DNA of 64,000 nucleotides from Leptodactylus fallax (Eukaryota; Chordata; Amphibia; Anura; Leptodactylidae), in the NCBI GenBank assembly GCA_947044405.1, contig CAMRHE010000354.1:1116001-1180000 (forward strand). The letters run 5' to 3'. Each line of letters opens with the position of its first letter. The stretch's first letter is position 1. Under the pieces are notes generated by a model. That model did no database searches and was not told the origin of the DNA. It saw nothing but the letters and a program-made list of their open reading frames with translations. Position numbers and translations under genes: made by a program. This document shows positions 12,561-25,899 of this stretch, one piece after another.

Positions 12561-14350
12561 CTTTAAGCTCCAAAGTACCCCCTAGTGATGGCCGCTGCAG
12601 TCAGAATTCTATAATGTAGCTATATACCTATGTACGAGACTTGGAGCTTTGAGCACCAATCCCTACACAGAGGTCTGGAGCTATTTAGATTAAAGCAAAT
12701 GTGATAGGATATCAATGACATGATATGTGAGGAGCTCCCATGGCTGCCATTTCCTCTCACTTTAACATCTTGTGGGATCAGTCTCTGGTGACCTCACTTT
12801 ATGACCTGATATGGGGAGAGACATGTGGTGAAAATTGAGTTTGTTTCCGGTTATAAAGATTCACAGCCACAAATCTCAGAAGAGAATGGAGACTCTCTCA
12901 GAGAGGAAAAGGGTTGTTATAGTGGAGACATCTGGAAATCGTTGTGTGTAACACTCGCAGAGATGACCATGCCCTATAAACACACTTATAAGTTACATAT
13001 GTCCTGCCGGGCTGCCAATAAGTGAAGAATATGGGACTATGCTCCATAAATATCACATACATTATACTCAACAATCCACATCATAATGTGCCGCCATATG
13101 TTGGACTAGATGTATTTATAGTGTGAAAGAATTTGCCCCACCGTTGCCCCAATTTAATTTCACATGATGCACAATGGAAACCAGATGGTGTCATCCGATA
13201 CGGTGTTTATTTTTAAGGGTATTGCCCTTTAACCTATAAGAACAAGTATAGCCCAATGTGAACATAAGCCTACTAGTCCAGGTCCATAGGGGGCAGTATT
13301 TGTGTATATTGCTACTGAAGTAAAGACGGTATAGCAGCTCTACAGGGGAGACAATGATTTAATGATACCCTTTTATTAATATTCTCTCTCCGCTACAGTC
13401 TGTACTGGATTCAGTGGAAAAATAGAAAGGCGGGCACTAATGGGGCACATGCCATGCCAATTAAAGGTGTGTCTCCAGTTTTATATATATCAAGAACTCT
13501 ATTGGACCAAGACACTGACATGGTATTATAGGCAGATACCAATAGCAGGCCTGGGGGCCTTTATTATACCATTGTACCCTACGGACACCCCACAATAGGA
13601 GACACGCCTTAGAGGTCAAGCTCCTATTGACAGAAACATTGAAGGGATTATACCGCCAACTCAGAGGTTTCTGAAAAGGAGACTGGTTGTCTATCACTAT
13701 TGGGCTAATGCTGTTGATCACACGACACAGCTCTTGTGTCCAGGCAATCATCATGACATAACTGTATGCCATAGTGTCTTTCTGTATGGTAATCAAAGGT
13801 GTAGTTACATCATGGTGCGTTAAGGGGTTTGTCCACTTTAGAGTCACTCTGTACTGCACCATAATGGCTGGTTGACATGGCACTGGTGCACTTGGAGGGG
13901 GGGGATTTAGTCCCCATTTTACCATTATGGGTATTCGACCTTCTTTATCACAATCAGATTGGCACAGGCTAACCAAAAGTACAAAGCCTATCAGAGCACT
14001 TGTATCTTGGTAACTGGTGCCATTGTGATTTTTGGCTCTGAAAACAAGGGCCCTTAGACTCCAATTATTACAAACGAGAGACAGCGATGGGCGCTGTTTG
14101 TCAGAATTATGAAAATAGAAGCGCCCTGCCCAGTCTTGCTACAGAATCAGTCGCAGAACCCATGGTACAAGGTTTGGGCTGATTATTTCCATTGTGTCTG
14201 AGGCCATCAGCGAGCAAAGCCAAATTGGAAAGACAAAGCTCTGCTTTGACTTTCCACCAGGGTTTCCACAGGGTCGGAAATTTGGAGAAGAACCTGAGGT
14301 AAAATACTGCCTCAAAATATTCTCCAATTATGGCGCGTGAACCTAGCCTA
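12561..14350. other. Intergenic, no gene recognised
   Basis: The 171-codon frame at 13461-13976 (- strand) has no recognisable motif or exon context, and I do not call it. The last bases ('gcgtgaacctagcctaa') look like the right end of a Harbinger-like MITE whose left end I cannot place. Confidence 0.45.
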
Positions 14351-14353
14351 ACT

Positions 14354-14984
14354 AGAGATGAGTGAACTGCTTCGGAACGAGCCGGGTTTGACCCAAATAT
14401 CCCAAATTGTTGTTTTTTTTACGAAACCGAACAATTTGGGATTCATCTCGGACTAACTAAAATGGCCGCTGCAATATGTATTGCAGTAAGTTATTAAACT
14501 CTAAGGTCTCTTCAGAGTCCAGAATATAATAGGTGGAGGCCCAGGGGAGGTGACAAAATGAAAATGCATCTATACTCACCTTCCGTTACCTCTTTTGGGC
14601 CCCCCGCAACTTCTGGCGCTCTGTCTCTGCCTCCTCGGTCATCAGGCACTCTCCCGTGATGTTATATTCCCTGAGGCATGATTGGGGCAAAGTGGTGACA
14701 GTATCATGATGTCACAGTAGAGGGCCAGACATCACCGAGGAGGCAGAGCACAGGACAACGCGAGGAGGTCCACAATAGGTAGCGGAAGATGAATATAAAT
14801 GTTTTTTATTTTTTTACACCTGCCCTGAGCCTACACCTATTATACTCTGAGGTCTCAAGATACCCCAGAGTATAATAATATCACTTCCAGTTCTATCGAA
14901 CAAGTTTGGACCAAAACAAACTTCATTCAATCACTTCGTCCGAACCCGGGATGAAGCAAATCTTCAGAGCTTTTCCCATCTCTA
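14354..14984. repeat. Dispersed repeat with TAGAGATGRG-type inverted ends and internal palindromes
   Basis: The left end is TAGAGATGAGTGAAC; the right end reads, inverted, TAGAGATGGGAAAAG. The interior includes two hairpins around 'ttatactctgaggtctc' (near 14490 and 14837-14880) and the segment 'cgaacccgggatgaagc'. The same terminal text recurs near 38,746. No coding capacity; superfamily unknown. Confidence 0.5.
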
Positions 14985-17215
14985 AACCCAATACTGATAT
15001 TTTGCCCCACCCCAAGAGATATTTTGCTTCACCCATCTCGAATCATTATGTTGGGTTTTACAGCCATGCCCCATTCTCTTGGCCAAATCAAGGTATAAAA
15101 AGTTTGCCAACATTCCCTCATTGGCTTTCGATACTTTACGTTGCCTCTCTTTCCTGGACTGCTATGGTATCGCTTGGATTTTGGGGGGATTGCAGATGTT
15201 GAACATCTGCGGTGGATCCAAAGTCTGTATTTTTCTACCAGCATCTGTGTTTTGCTTTGTTGGCACAGCCAAATACGACATCCTGTCTCAGCGATTCTTG
15301 GAATATTTGTAGTAGTCTGTTCTGCAGAAGGATAGAGTTCCTTGTGATGGAGTGATAGGAAGAGGATTGATAAATGGTATCAAGGGAAAAGGCTCTTGAG
15401 ATAAGACCGCTTGTTTACTGCAATAGTATACTCCTTCCTCAGAATTCATCTCTACTTATGTAATTTAAGGGTCTGTCAGACATTTTAGTTAGCAACATAT
15501 CAATTGTTCAATTTCCCTGCAACGCCATCACAGGAGGAAACTAAGTACTACACAGTCTTCATTGACGTCAACATGCTGTCAATGTACAACATGGACATGT
15601 TGGGTCCTCCAGGGTCAGAGTAGCTCTTTTTACCAGCTCTCACACCCGTATATAAGGATTCACTTCAAACTCCAAATTCCCTATGTTATGGAATTGCTGC
15701 ATAAGCAATTCCAAAAGGAAATTTAACTGGTATTTAAGAAATTTCGTAATACGCTGCAGGTAACTGGCAGGACCACCAGACAGCTAGCTATAATCCTACA
15801 CTGCTCTGGTTTGCAGAGTCTAAGGTCACCTTGAAGTAGTCACCAGAGCCTGCGCAAAAGGAAAGATGGACTTGGTTTCTTGGAACCAAAGTTGCAGTCC
15901 CAGAATAAGGGGCCAGAAAATAGGTGCACTTCCAAGCTAAGGAATAAACCAGCTTGCAGAGAGAGCAACACACAAGCCAGGATCAAAACCAAGAGAATAT
16001 AGGAATTGCTAAAACAAAAGCAGAAGAATTCCAGAGCCACAGTCAAGTCCAGGAGGTCACAGATAAAGCCAAATCAGAAAGAGAAGAGTTAACGGAATAT
16101 AGAGTAAAACAGGGAAAGTTCCTGGGAGTAAATTCACAGAACACAGAGCCTCCATACAAATGCAATCACAGGCACCTGAGCAAGGAAAGTATCAGGTTAA
16201 AAAAAACCATATCAGCCCATCATTGGACGCCTGCCCTGATTATCTCTGCATCTGAAACCTCTGACTGGACGAACAGACCCAGCCAAAGTTTGACTGGCAG
16301 GAATAGCAACCTTAAAGCAACAGCCATGTGGCCAATGCAGATACCGAACAGAGTCTTCCCCCAGTAGCGCTGCACAGAAGAGAATGGCAACTGCTGGGTG
16401 GAAAAACAGGAGCAAGGAAAATTAGATACTTAACACCCTCATAGGTTATCTAAAACAGTTTTCTTCTAAATCCGACAACTAGCATTAGTTTGGTCAGATG
16501 CTTGGGAAGTATCTGTGGCATATATTATGGGAGGAATGGGTGGTAGGCTCTGTAGCATGCACTAAGTGGTGGTATCATTGGCAGCCAGTGTAGAGTAGGT
16601 TACTACCTGATAGGTGAGTGTCCCGCGACCCCTAATGATTGATTTATAATGCCCATAATGGGAATACCCTGTTAATGTTATATCCCTAGAAAGTGATCTA
16701 AATTTATCACAAGGCATGTAAAAAGTCATGGAGAGGGGGTGAATACTTTTTCCAGCATGTGTCTGTGTGTACATATTAACCATTGCTATCACTCTGCTCC
16801 ATGTATGTATACTATTAGATACCGCTAATGATTTCTTCCTTTCCGCCGTTCGGTTGTTTGCAGTATTTTATGTAACGCTGTAGATTGTTTATTTGTGCAT
16901 ATCCTGTGTAGCCCGGATAATCCCTGGAGGGCTGGAGGCTTTTGCTCTCGGCAGACTTAGGTCACTAACAACAAAACTACAGGCTGTAGCTGAACAGGGT
17001 CATGAAAACTTAGTCTCTGGTAATGGATGTTAAATGTGTCCAAAACAAGCTGTCTGCTCCAGAACAATTTATTACTATACAAGACATGAGCTCAGAATGG
17101 ACACTGCAGATTATAGAGACACCAGGGTCACACTCCGGCACCACAACTGGAACAGAACACTTAGTTCACTTTAATTATTTTATTATATCTTTATAGCTGC
17201 CAGACCTGCATTTTA
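14985..17215. other. Intergenic, no gene recognised
   Basis: Open frames at 14906-15335 (several frames and both strands) and 15954-16367 have no recognisable domain. About 15,760-16,440 reads like an old retroelement-type repeat, but I see no termini. Confidence 0.45.
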
Positions 17216-20200
17216 TATCACTGTTTATTATCCCTGTACTGTGACATCACTGTGTGTATATTATCTCTGTACTGTGACATCATTCTGTTTATTACTTCTG
17301 TACTGTGACATCATTGTGTGTATATTATCGCTGTATTCTGACATCACTGTGTTTATATTATCTCTATAGTGTGACATCACTGTTTATTATCTCTGTACTG
17401 TGACATCATTCTGTTTATTACTTCTGTACTGTGACACGTTGTACTATTACATATTGACATATTGTACTGTGAATATTATGCCTGCACTGTGACATCACCG
17501 TGTTTTTAATCACTGTAATGTGACATCACCGTGTTTATATTATTTCTGTAGTGTGACATCACTGTGTGTATTATCTCTGTACTGTGACATCACTGTGTGT
17601 ATTATCTCTGTACTGTACCATCACTGTGTTTATTATCCCTGTACTGTGACATCACTGTGTGTATTATCCTGTACTGCGACATCACTGTGTGTATTATCTC
17701 TGTACTGTACCATCACTGTGTTTATTATCCCTGTACTGCGACATCACTGTGTGTATTATCTCTGTACTGTGACATCACTGTGTTTATTATCCCTGTACTG
17801 TGACATCACTGTGTGTATTATTCTGTTCTGTGACATCACTGTGTGTATTATATCTGTACTGTGACATCACTGTGTTTATTATCCCTGTACTGTGACATCA
17901 CTGTGTTTATTATCCCTGTACTGTGACATCACTGTGTTTATTAACCCTGTACTGTGACATCACTGTGTGTATTTTCCTATACTGTGACATCACTGTGTGT
18001 ATTATCTCTGTACTGTGACATCACTGTGTGTATTATCCCTGTTCTGTGACATCACTGTGTATATTATTTCTGTACTGTGACATCACTGTGTGTATTATCT
18101 CTGTACTGTACCATCACTGTGTTTATTATCCCTGTACTGTGACATCACTGTGTGTATTATCCCTGTACTGTGACATCACTGTCTATATTATCTCTGTACT
18201 GTGACATCACTGTGTTTATTATCCCTGTACTGTGACATCACTGTGTTTATTATCCCTGTACTGTGACATCACTGTGTTTATTAACCCTGTACTGTGACAT
18301 CACTGTGTGTATTTTCCTATACTGTGACATCACTGTGTGTATTATCTCTGTACTGTGACATCACTGTGTGTATTATCCCTGTTCTGTGACATCACTGTGT
18401 ATATTATCTCTGTACTGTGACATCACTGTGTGTATTATCTCTGTACTGTACCATCACTGTGTTTATTATCCCTGTAATGTGACATCACTGTGTGTATTAT
18501 CCCTGTACTGTGACATCACTTTGTGTATTATCCTGTACTGTGACATCACTTTGTGTATTATCCTGTACTGTGACATCACTGTATGTATTATCTCTGTACT
18601 GTGACATCACTGTGTGTATTATCCCTGTACTGTGACATCACTGTGTGTATTATCCCTGTACTGTGACATCACTGTGTGCATTATCCTGTACTGTGACATC
18701 ACTGTGTGTATTATCCTGTACTGTGACATCACTGTATTATCTCTGTACTGTATCATCACTGTGTTTATTATCCCTGTACTGTGACATCACTGTGTTTATT
18801 ATCCCTGTACTGTGACATCACTGTGTGTATTATCCCTGTTCTGTGACATCACTGTGTATATTATCTCTGTACTGTGACATCACTGTGTGTATTATCTCTG
18901 TACTGTACCATCACTGTGTTTATTATCCCTGTACTGTGACATCACTGTGTGTATTATCCCTGTACTGTGACATCACTTTGTGTATTATCCTGTACTGTGA
19001 CATCACTTTGTGTATTATCCTGTACTGTGACATCACTGTATGTATTATCTCTGTACTGTGACATCACTGTGTGTATTATCCCTGTACTGTGACATCACTG
19101 TGTGTATTATCCCTGTACTGTGACATCACTGTGTGCATTATCCTGTACTGTGACATCACTGTGTGTATTATCCTGTACTGTGACATCACTGTATTATCTC
19201 TGTACTGTATCATCACAGTGTTTATTATCCCTGTACTGTGACATCACTGTGTTTATTATCCCTGTACTGTGACATCACTGTGTGTATTATCTCTGTACTG
19301 TGACATCACTGTGTTTATTATCCCTGTACTGTGACATCACTGTGTTTATTATCCCTGTATTGTGACATCACTGTGTGTATTATCTCTGTACTGTGACATC
19401 ACTGTGTTTATTATCCCTGTACTGTGACAACACTGTGTTTATTATCCCTGTACTGTGACATCACTGTGTGTCTTATCCCAGTACTGTGACATCACTGTGT
19501 TTATTATCCCTGTACTGTGACATCACTGTGTTTATTATCCCTGTATTGTGACATCACTGTGTGTATTATCTCTGTACTGTGACATCACTGTGTATTATCC
19601 TCTACTGTGACATCACTGTGTGTATTATCCCTGTACTGTGACATCACTGTGTTTATTATCCCTGTACTGTGACATCACTGTGTGTATTATCCCTGTACTG
19701 TGACATCACTGTGTTTATTATCCCTGTACTGTGACATCACTGTGTTTATTATCTCTGTACTGTGACATCACTGTGTTTATTATCCCTGTACTGTGACATC
19801 ACTGTGTGTATTATCCCTGTACTGTGATATCACTGTGTGTATTATCCCTGTACTGTGACATCACTGTGTTTATTATCCCTGTACTGTGACATCACTGTGT
19901 GTATTATCTCTGTACTGTGACATCACTGTGTTTATTATCCCTGTACTGTGACATCGCTGTGTTTATTATCCCTGTACTGTGACATCACTGTGTATTATCC
20001 CTGTACTGTGACATCACTGTGTTTATTATCCCTGTATTGTGACATCACTGTGTTTATTATCCCTGTACTGTGACATCACTGTGTTTATTATCCCTGTACT
20101 GTGACATCACTGTGTGTATTATCTCTGTACTGTGACATCACTGTGTTTATTATCCCTGTACTGTGACATCACTGTGTTTATTATCCCTGTATTGTGACAT

Positions 20201-21705
20201 CACTGTGTGTATTATCTCTGTACTGTGACATCACTGTGTTTATTATCCCTGTACTGTGACAACACTGTGTTTATTATCCCTGTACTGTGACATCACTGTG
20301 TGTCTTATCCCAGTACTGTGACATCACTGTGTTTATTATCCCTGTACTGTGACATCACTGTGTTTATTATCCCTGTATTGTGACATCACTGTGTGTATTA
20401 TCTCTGTACTGTGACATCACTGTGTATTATCCTCTACTGTGACATCACTGTGTGTATAATCCCTGTACTGTGACATCACTGTGTTTATTATCCCTGTACT
20501 GTGACATCACTGTGTGTATTATCCCTGTACTGTGACATCACTGTGTTTATTATCCCTGTATTGTGACATCACTGTGTGTATTATCTCTGTACTGTGACAT
20601 CACTGTGTATTATCCTCTACTGTGACATCACTGTGTGTATTATCCCTGTACTGTGACATCACTGTGTGTATTATCCCTGTACTGTGACATCACTTTGTGT
20701 ATTATCCTGTACTGTGACATCACTTTGTGTATTATCCTGTACTGTGACATCACTGTATGTATTATCTCTGTACTGTGACATCACTGTGTGTATTATCCCT
20801 GTACTGTGACATCACTGTGTGTATTATCCCTGTACTGTGACATCACTGTGTGCATTATCCTGTACTGTGACATCACTGTGTGTATTATCCTGTACTGTGA
20901 CATCACTGTATTATCTCTGTACTGTATCATCACTGTGTTTATTATCCCTGTACTGTGACATCACTGTGTTTATTATCCCTGTACTGTGACATCACTGTGT
21001 GTATTATCTCTGTACTGTGACATCACTGTGTTTATTATCCCTGTACTGTGACATCACTGTGTTTATTATCCCTGTATTGTGACATCACTGTGTGTATTAT
21101 CTCTGTACTGTGACATCACTGTGTTTATTATCCCTGTACTGTGACATCACTGTGTGTATTATCCCTGTACTGTGACATCACTGTGTTTATTATCCCTGTA
21201 CTGTGACATCACTGTGTTCATCATCCCTGTACTGTGACATCACTGTGTGTATTATCCCTGTACTGTGATATCACTGTGTGTATTATCCCTGTACTGTGAC
21301 ATCACTGTGTTTATTATCCCTGTACTGTGACATCACTGTGTTTATTATCCCTGTACTGTGACATCATTGTTTATTATCCCTGTACTGTGACATCACTGTG
21401 TTTATTATCTCTGTACTGTGACATCACTGTGTTTATTATCCCTGTACTGTGACATCACTGTGTATCCTTGTACTGTGACATCACTGTGTTTATTATCCCT
21501 GTACTGTGACATCACTGTGTGTATTATCTCTGTACTGTGCCATCACTGTGTTTATTATCCCTGTACTGTGACATCGTTGTGTTTATTATCCCTGTACTGT
21601 GACATCACTGTTTATTATCCCTGTACTGTGACATCACTGTGTTTATTATCCCTGTACTGTGACATCACTGTGTCTTTTATCCCTGTACTGTGACATCACA
21701 TTGCT
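17216..21705. repeat. 4.5-kb minisatellite, 31-bp unit
   Basis: Roughly 140-145 units of the form 'ttattatccctgtactgtga' + 'catcactgtgt' (31 bp), with 27-30-bp length variants. The left 250 bp is the most diverged, as expected at an array edge. Higher-order duplication is visible: a marker 'actttgtgtattatcctg' recurs at 18518, 18975 and 20692. A rare variant 'gtgtcttatcccagtac' and a 'gacaacactg' variant each recur 832 bp apart. Because 31 is not divisible by three and the + strand lacks stops in the consensus, long pseudo-ORFs of 31-residue repeats appear; they are not genes. Confidence 0.95.
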
Positions 21706-22414
21706 ATGGCCATCAATGGCTTGTATTTTCTATATTATGTATAGTACCTGCTGTATCTTTTTCTTTTTTTGGCTCCTTACACTCTACTATAGTCATTACT
21801 TTATTTAAAAACAAAAAATTTAATTTCTCCAGTCTCCATTACTGTGATGTATTGGCGGAAATCATGGGTCGTGGTTAGCTGTATGCCCAGGAGACCGAAG
21901 TGGAATTTAATGTAAAGTGAAACACGTCTGTGGCAGTCATAAATGTACATGGTCTGGTCTCGGGCAGATAACATCAGTGTTTATGTGGGCATTCCTCTAA
22001 CCACATTACACTAAGCCCCACAATGTAAATGATTTCAATCAGATGCTTTAATTTCCCGTATGGCAGAAACTTACTGTACATTCCTTATGACTCATAGTCT
22101 TTTAGAATTTTACCTGAATTTTAAGTGATATCAAAATTACATCTTCATATGGTTCTTAATCTTTTTAGTGGGGCTGTATACAGGAAAAGTAATGCTGTCG
22201 CCCCCCAGAGGATGACTAAACAGCAGGAATTCTGTACATTTTGGGAACACTCCATTGGTGCACCATATTGATGAAACAAAGAGCTGCACCAGGGATGTAA
22301 CTAGCAAAGATTGGGCCACATAGCAAACTTTTGTCACTTGTTCACTTTGTCAAACTTGGGTCACTCATCCCTCACACAGCATTGTGCCCCCTTTTCTGGC
22401 CCCCATTTACACAC
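21706..22414. other. Intergenic, no gene recognised
   Basis: Ordinary AT-rich sequence between two minisatellites, with no recognisable repeat termini. Confidence 0.45.
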
Positions 22415-22765
22415 ACTATAATATCCCAAAGTGGCCTCCAGACAGTATAATATCCCATAGTGGTACCTCCACACAGTGAAATGTCCCATAGTGGCCCCTC
22501 AACACAGTATAATGTCCCAAAGTAGACCTTCCACACAATCTAATGTCCCATAGTGGCCCCTCCACACAGTATAATGTCCCACAGTAGACCTTCCACACAA
22601 TCTAATGTCCCATAGTGGCCCCTCCACACAGTATAATGTCACACAGTGGCCCCTCCACACAGTATAATTTCCTATTACGTTCCCTCCACACAGTATAATA
22701 TACCATAATGGCGCCTCCACACAGTATAATTTCCCATTGTGGCCCCTTCACACAGTATAATGTGT
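22415..22765. repeat. Minisatellite, 31-bp unit
   Basis: About 11 units of the type 'ccacacagtataatgtccca' + 'tagtggcccct', with variants. A more degenerate run of related text lies near 40,590-40,700. The - strand frames across it are repeat products. Confidence 0.85.
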
Positions 22766-23012
22766 CGCGCTGGAGCCCAAGAGAAGTGAGTAACACTGTT
22801 TCTTATGTTTGCTCACCACCCCTGGGCCTCTGATCGTCATACTTTGGGGTCTGAAGACCCCAGAATATAATAATAGCAGTTTCAGTTCAGACGTATTCGG
22901 TCCAAATGGAACTGCCAGGCAAATCTTGCGAGACGAATCTCGCAAGGTTCGCCCAACAAATACTTTTGTCCGTGGCCCTACTTACTGATCCCCATTTCTG
23001 CTCACAGCCACC

Positions 23013-23152
23013 TCCGCTTCCCCTTCTGCTCTCCATGGGACCCCGTGCATCTCAAATCATGTCACTGTCAGTGACATACTGATGCTGTTCAGAGTCAGCG
23101 ATGTGATATGGGACGCATGGGGCCCCCTGAAGGGAAGAAGGGGAAGCGGAGG
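23013..23152. repeat. Long hairpin (inverted repeat, ~55-bp arms)
   Basis: 'cctccgcttccccttctgct' on the left pairs with 'gaaggggaagcggagg' on the right. Pairing continues through 'gggaccccgtgcatc' / 'gacgcatggggcccc' and on into 'catgtcac' / 'gtgatatg'. Possibly part of the same dispersed family as the palindromes at 14.8, 22.8 and 56.3 kb. Confidence 0.6.
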
Positions 23153-23157
23153 CAGCT

Positions 23158-24225
23158 GTATTATAGTAGTTATATTCTTGTACATAGGGGCAGTATTATA
23201 GTAGTTATATTCTTGTACATAGAAGCAGTATTATAGTAGTTATATTCTTGTACATAGGAGCAGTATTATAGTAGTTATATTCTTGTACATAGGGGCAGTA
23301 TTATAGTAGTTATATTCTTGTACATAGGAGACAGTATCATAGTAGTTATATTCTTGTACATAGGGGCAGTATTATAGTAGTTATATTCTTGTACATAGGA
23401 GCAGTATTATAGTAGTTATATTCTTGTACATAGGAGCAGTATTATAGTAGTTATATTCTTGTACATAGGAGCAGTATTAGTTATATTGTACATAGGAGCA
23501 GTATCATAGTAGTTATATTCTTGTACATAGGAGCAGTATTATAGTAGTTATATTCTTGTACATAGGGGCAGTATTATAGTAGTTATATTCTTGTACATAG
23601 GAGACAGTATCATAGTAGTTATATTCTTGTACATAGGGGCAGTATTATAGTAGTTATATTCTTGTACATAGGAGCAGTATTATAGTAGTTATATTCTTGT
23701 ACATAGGAGCAGTATTATAGTAGTTATATTCTTGTACATAGGAGCAGTATTAGTTATATTGTACATAGGAGCAGTATCATAGTAGTTATATTCTTGTACA
23801 TAGGGGCAGTATTTTAGTAGTTATATTCTTGTACATAGGAGGCAGTATTATAGTAGTTATATTTTTGTACATAGGAGGCAGTATCATAGTAGTTATATTC
23901 TTGTACATAGGGGCAGTATTATAGTATATATTTTTGTACATAGGAGGCAGTATCATAGTAGTTATATTCTTGTACATAGGGGCAGTATTATAGTAGTTAT
24001 ATTCTTGTACATAGGAGGCAGTATTATAGTAGTTATATTCTTGCACATAGGAGCAGTATTATAGTAGTTATATTCTTGTACATAGGGGCAGTATTATAGT
24101 AGTTATATTCTTGTACATAGGAGTAGTATTATAGTAGTTATATTCTTGTACATAGGGGGCAGTATTATAGTAGTTATATTCTTGTACATAGGGGGCAGTA
24201 TTATAGTAGTTATATTCTTGTACAT
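23158..24225. repeat. Minisatellite, 35-bp unit, with 273-bp higher-order repeat
   Basis: About 30 units of 'tagtagttatattcttgtac' + 'ataggagcagtatta'. Two variant markers ('acagtatcat' at 23331 and 23604; 'gcagtattagttatattg' at 23471 and 23744) are both exactly 273 bp apart, so a block of units was duplicated. Frames on the - strand are repeat products. Confidence 0.93.
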
Positions 24226-24289
24226 ACGTCCTTGCAGGGTTAAGACTGGACCGCCCTGACATATATAGTCAACGTGCCGTCCGGAATCG

Positions 24290-24985
24290 TTTAAACATAG
24301 CGATGTCAAGGGATGTTACCTTTGCTACAAATAAGTTCATGACACTGCTAGATCTACCTCAGTCATCTGTAAGTGCTATTATTGTGAAATGGAAGCATCT
24401 AAGGGAAATAACAGCTTAGACAAAAAGTGGTAGACCATGAAAACGCAAAGAGCGAGACTCTGCTGACTGCTGACAATTTTAACTATCCTCTGTTGCATAA
24501 CTCTATTACAGAGCCCCACATTGCCATGTGACCTATGGTGGAGCAGCTACACACAAGCCTGAGATCACTATTCTCAATGCCAAGTGTAGGCTAGAGTGGT
24601 GTAAAGCACGGTTTCACTGAGAAAGTAGAAATGTGATCTGTGGGATGATGAATCACGTTTCATCTGGCAGATCCACATGCTACCTATTGGAATGCATAGT
24701 GACTACTGGAAAAATGGGAAGAAGAGGGATAATATTTTTGGACTGTTTTTCAGGCTTTAACCCTTTATTTCCAACAAAGGTAAAATTATTGCTACAGCAT
24801 ACAAAGACATTTTACTCAACTGTCCTGACCTTAGCCCGGTTCAACTTTGGGATGGATTGCAACGCCAACTGCAAAAGTAGGCCTTATCGTCGATCATTAG
24901 TACCTGACCCCACATCACATTGTGGCCATAGCCCTGAATCTGTCGCCTATCCACAGAGTCAAGAGAATTTGGTTCCCCCGTATGA
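24290..24985 (+). pseudogene. Heavily decayed Tc1-like transposase
   Basis: Translating the + strand across several frames gives LPQSSVSAIIVKWK (helix-turn-helix region), NAKCRLEWCKARFH, a degraded DDE-region start (IRDDESRF-like 'gatgatgaatcacgtttcat' at 24644-24663), YLLECIVTTGK...GIIFLDCFSGF and CPDLSPVQLWDGLQRQL. These match the order of blocks in Tc1-family transposases. Several stops and frameshifts are present and no terminal repeats are visible. It is an old fossil, unrelated in sequence to the three better-preserved Tc1 copies here. Confidence 0.6.
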
Positions 24986-25602
24986 ATGGATGTAGTTGTG
25001 GATGTAGGCCGCATTTCCATTCAATCACTATGGGAGTGACAGATATCACTGTGTTTGGTGCTTATCTACCTTTGTCAGTCCCATAGACTTCGAATGGAGT
25101 GGCAGCACAAATGTGCAACCAGAGCACCATTCACTGACCTTGGTTCTTCTTACTGGTGGGAGTCCCAGTGATCAAATACTGTTCAATGGACTGGTAATAA
25201 GTTGTGAGTTTGGGACAACCCCTTTAAGGGGAGATCACATCAAAGTTATCAAACGGCCATGTGAATAGCCAAGTTCACATGAATGGATTAATAGGGCCGC
25301 ATGATGGCTGATAAAAAAAAAAAAAAACACCATCAAAACAGCCGATTACTGCTGTGTAAATGTAGTCTAATGTGAATATTGCAGAGGATAAGACATTACT
25401 CTTGCATTACCGTTTTCCTTGGTCACAAGCTCTAAAAGGAACTGAGCTGCAATACTAGTCACATCCTAAGGACTAGAGTGGTGCTCTTTCATGGGGAAAA
25501 AAATATCAGACTTCTGGTTTCTAATCTCATACAGGCACTTTAATATCTGAAATCAGTAAAAAAAAAAAAAAAGTTTTTTTTTTCCATTTTTGGTGATCCT
25601 TA
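24986..25602. other. Intergenic, with a partial TTAA-type MITE
   Basis: 'gggagtcccagtgatcaaat' and the end 'gggacaacccct' followed by TTAA (about 25140-25227) match the interior and terminus of the element at 61430-61672. The left end is missing. A-runs lie near 25311 and 25558. No gene recognised. Confidence 0.45.
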
Positions 25603-25899
25603 GGCCTCATGCACACATGATCCTTATGTTAATCCACAATTGTGGATATTAGTATATGGTTCCATTCATTTCTATGGGCCCGTACACAAGCACAATTTTT
25701 GCAGCCGTATGTCCGTGCTTTATTCAAGGACCGCAAATTATGAAGTGTGTGGCCGTATTGGTGACACAGACCAGTGTAGGGAATCATACAGGATCCGTGA
25801 TCACAGATGACATAGTGATGCAGGGTGGACATGTTTTTGTGTGGATTGTGGATCAGTATTTGCGGACCGTAAATCCACTACGGTCGTTTACAGGAGGCC
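25603..25899. mobile_element. Harbinger-like MITE (297 bp), TTA duplication
   Basis: The left end is GGCCTCATGCACACATG; the right end, inverted, is GGCCTCCTGTAAACG. TTA flanks both sides (25600-25602, 25900-25902). The interior contains 'gaccgcaaat' / 'atttgcgg' inverted pieces. Frames on both strands inside (25629-25910) are not genes. Confidence 0.65.

Noticed and set aside
13461..13976. 171-codon - strand frame
   Set aside because: No recognisable domain, codon pattern or exon context; a frame of this size can arise by chance in 64 kb.
15954..16367. 137-codon Gln/Lys-rich frame
   Set aside because: The composition follows the purine-rich strand of an old repeat-like segment; no domain recognised.
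17520..21693. Long open frames in the 31-bp minisatellite (repeats such as CDITVCIISVLYHHC)
   Set aside because: The unit length (31) is not a multiple of three and the consensus simply lacks + strand stops, so every phase is open and yields a 31-residue periodic peptide. No start context, splice sites or known domain.
17216..24225. CRISPR-like direct repeats
   Set aside because: The repeats are contiguous tandem units without unique spacers, and the DNA is vertebrate nuclear.
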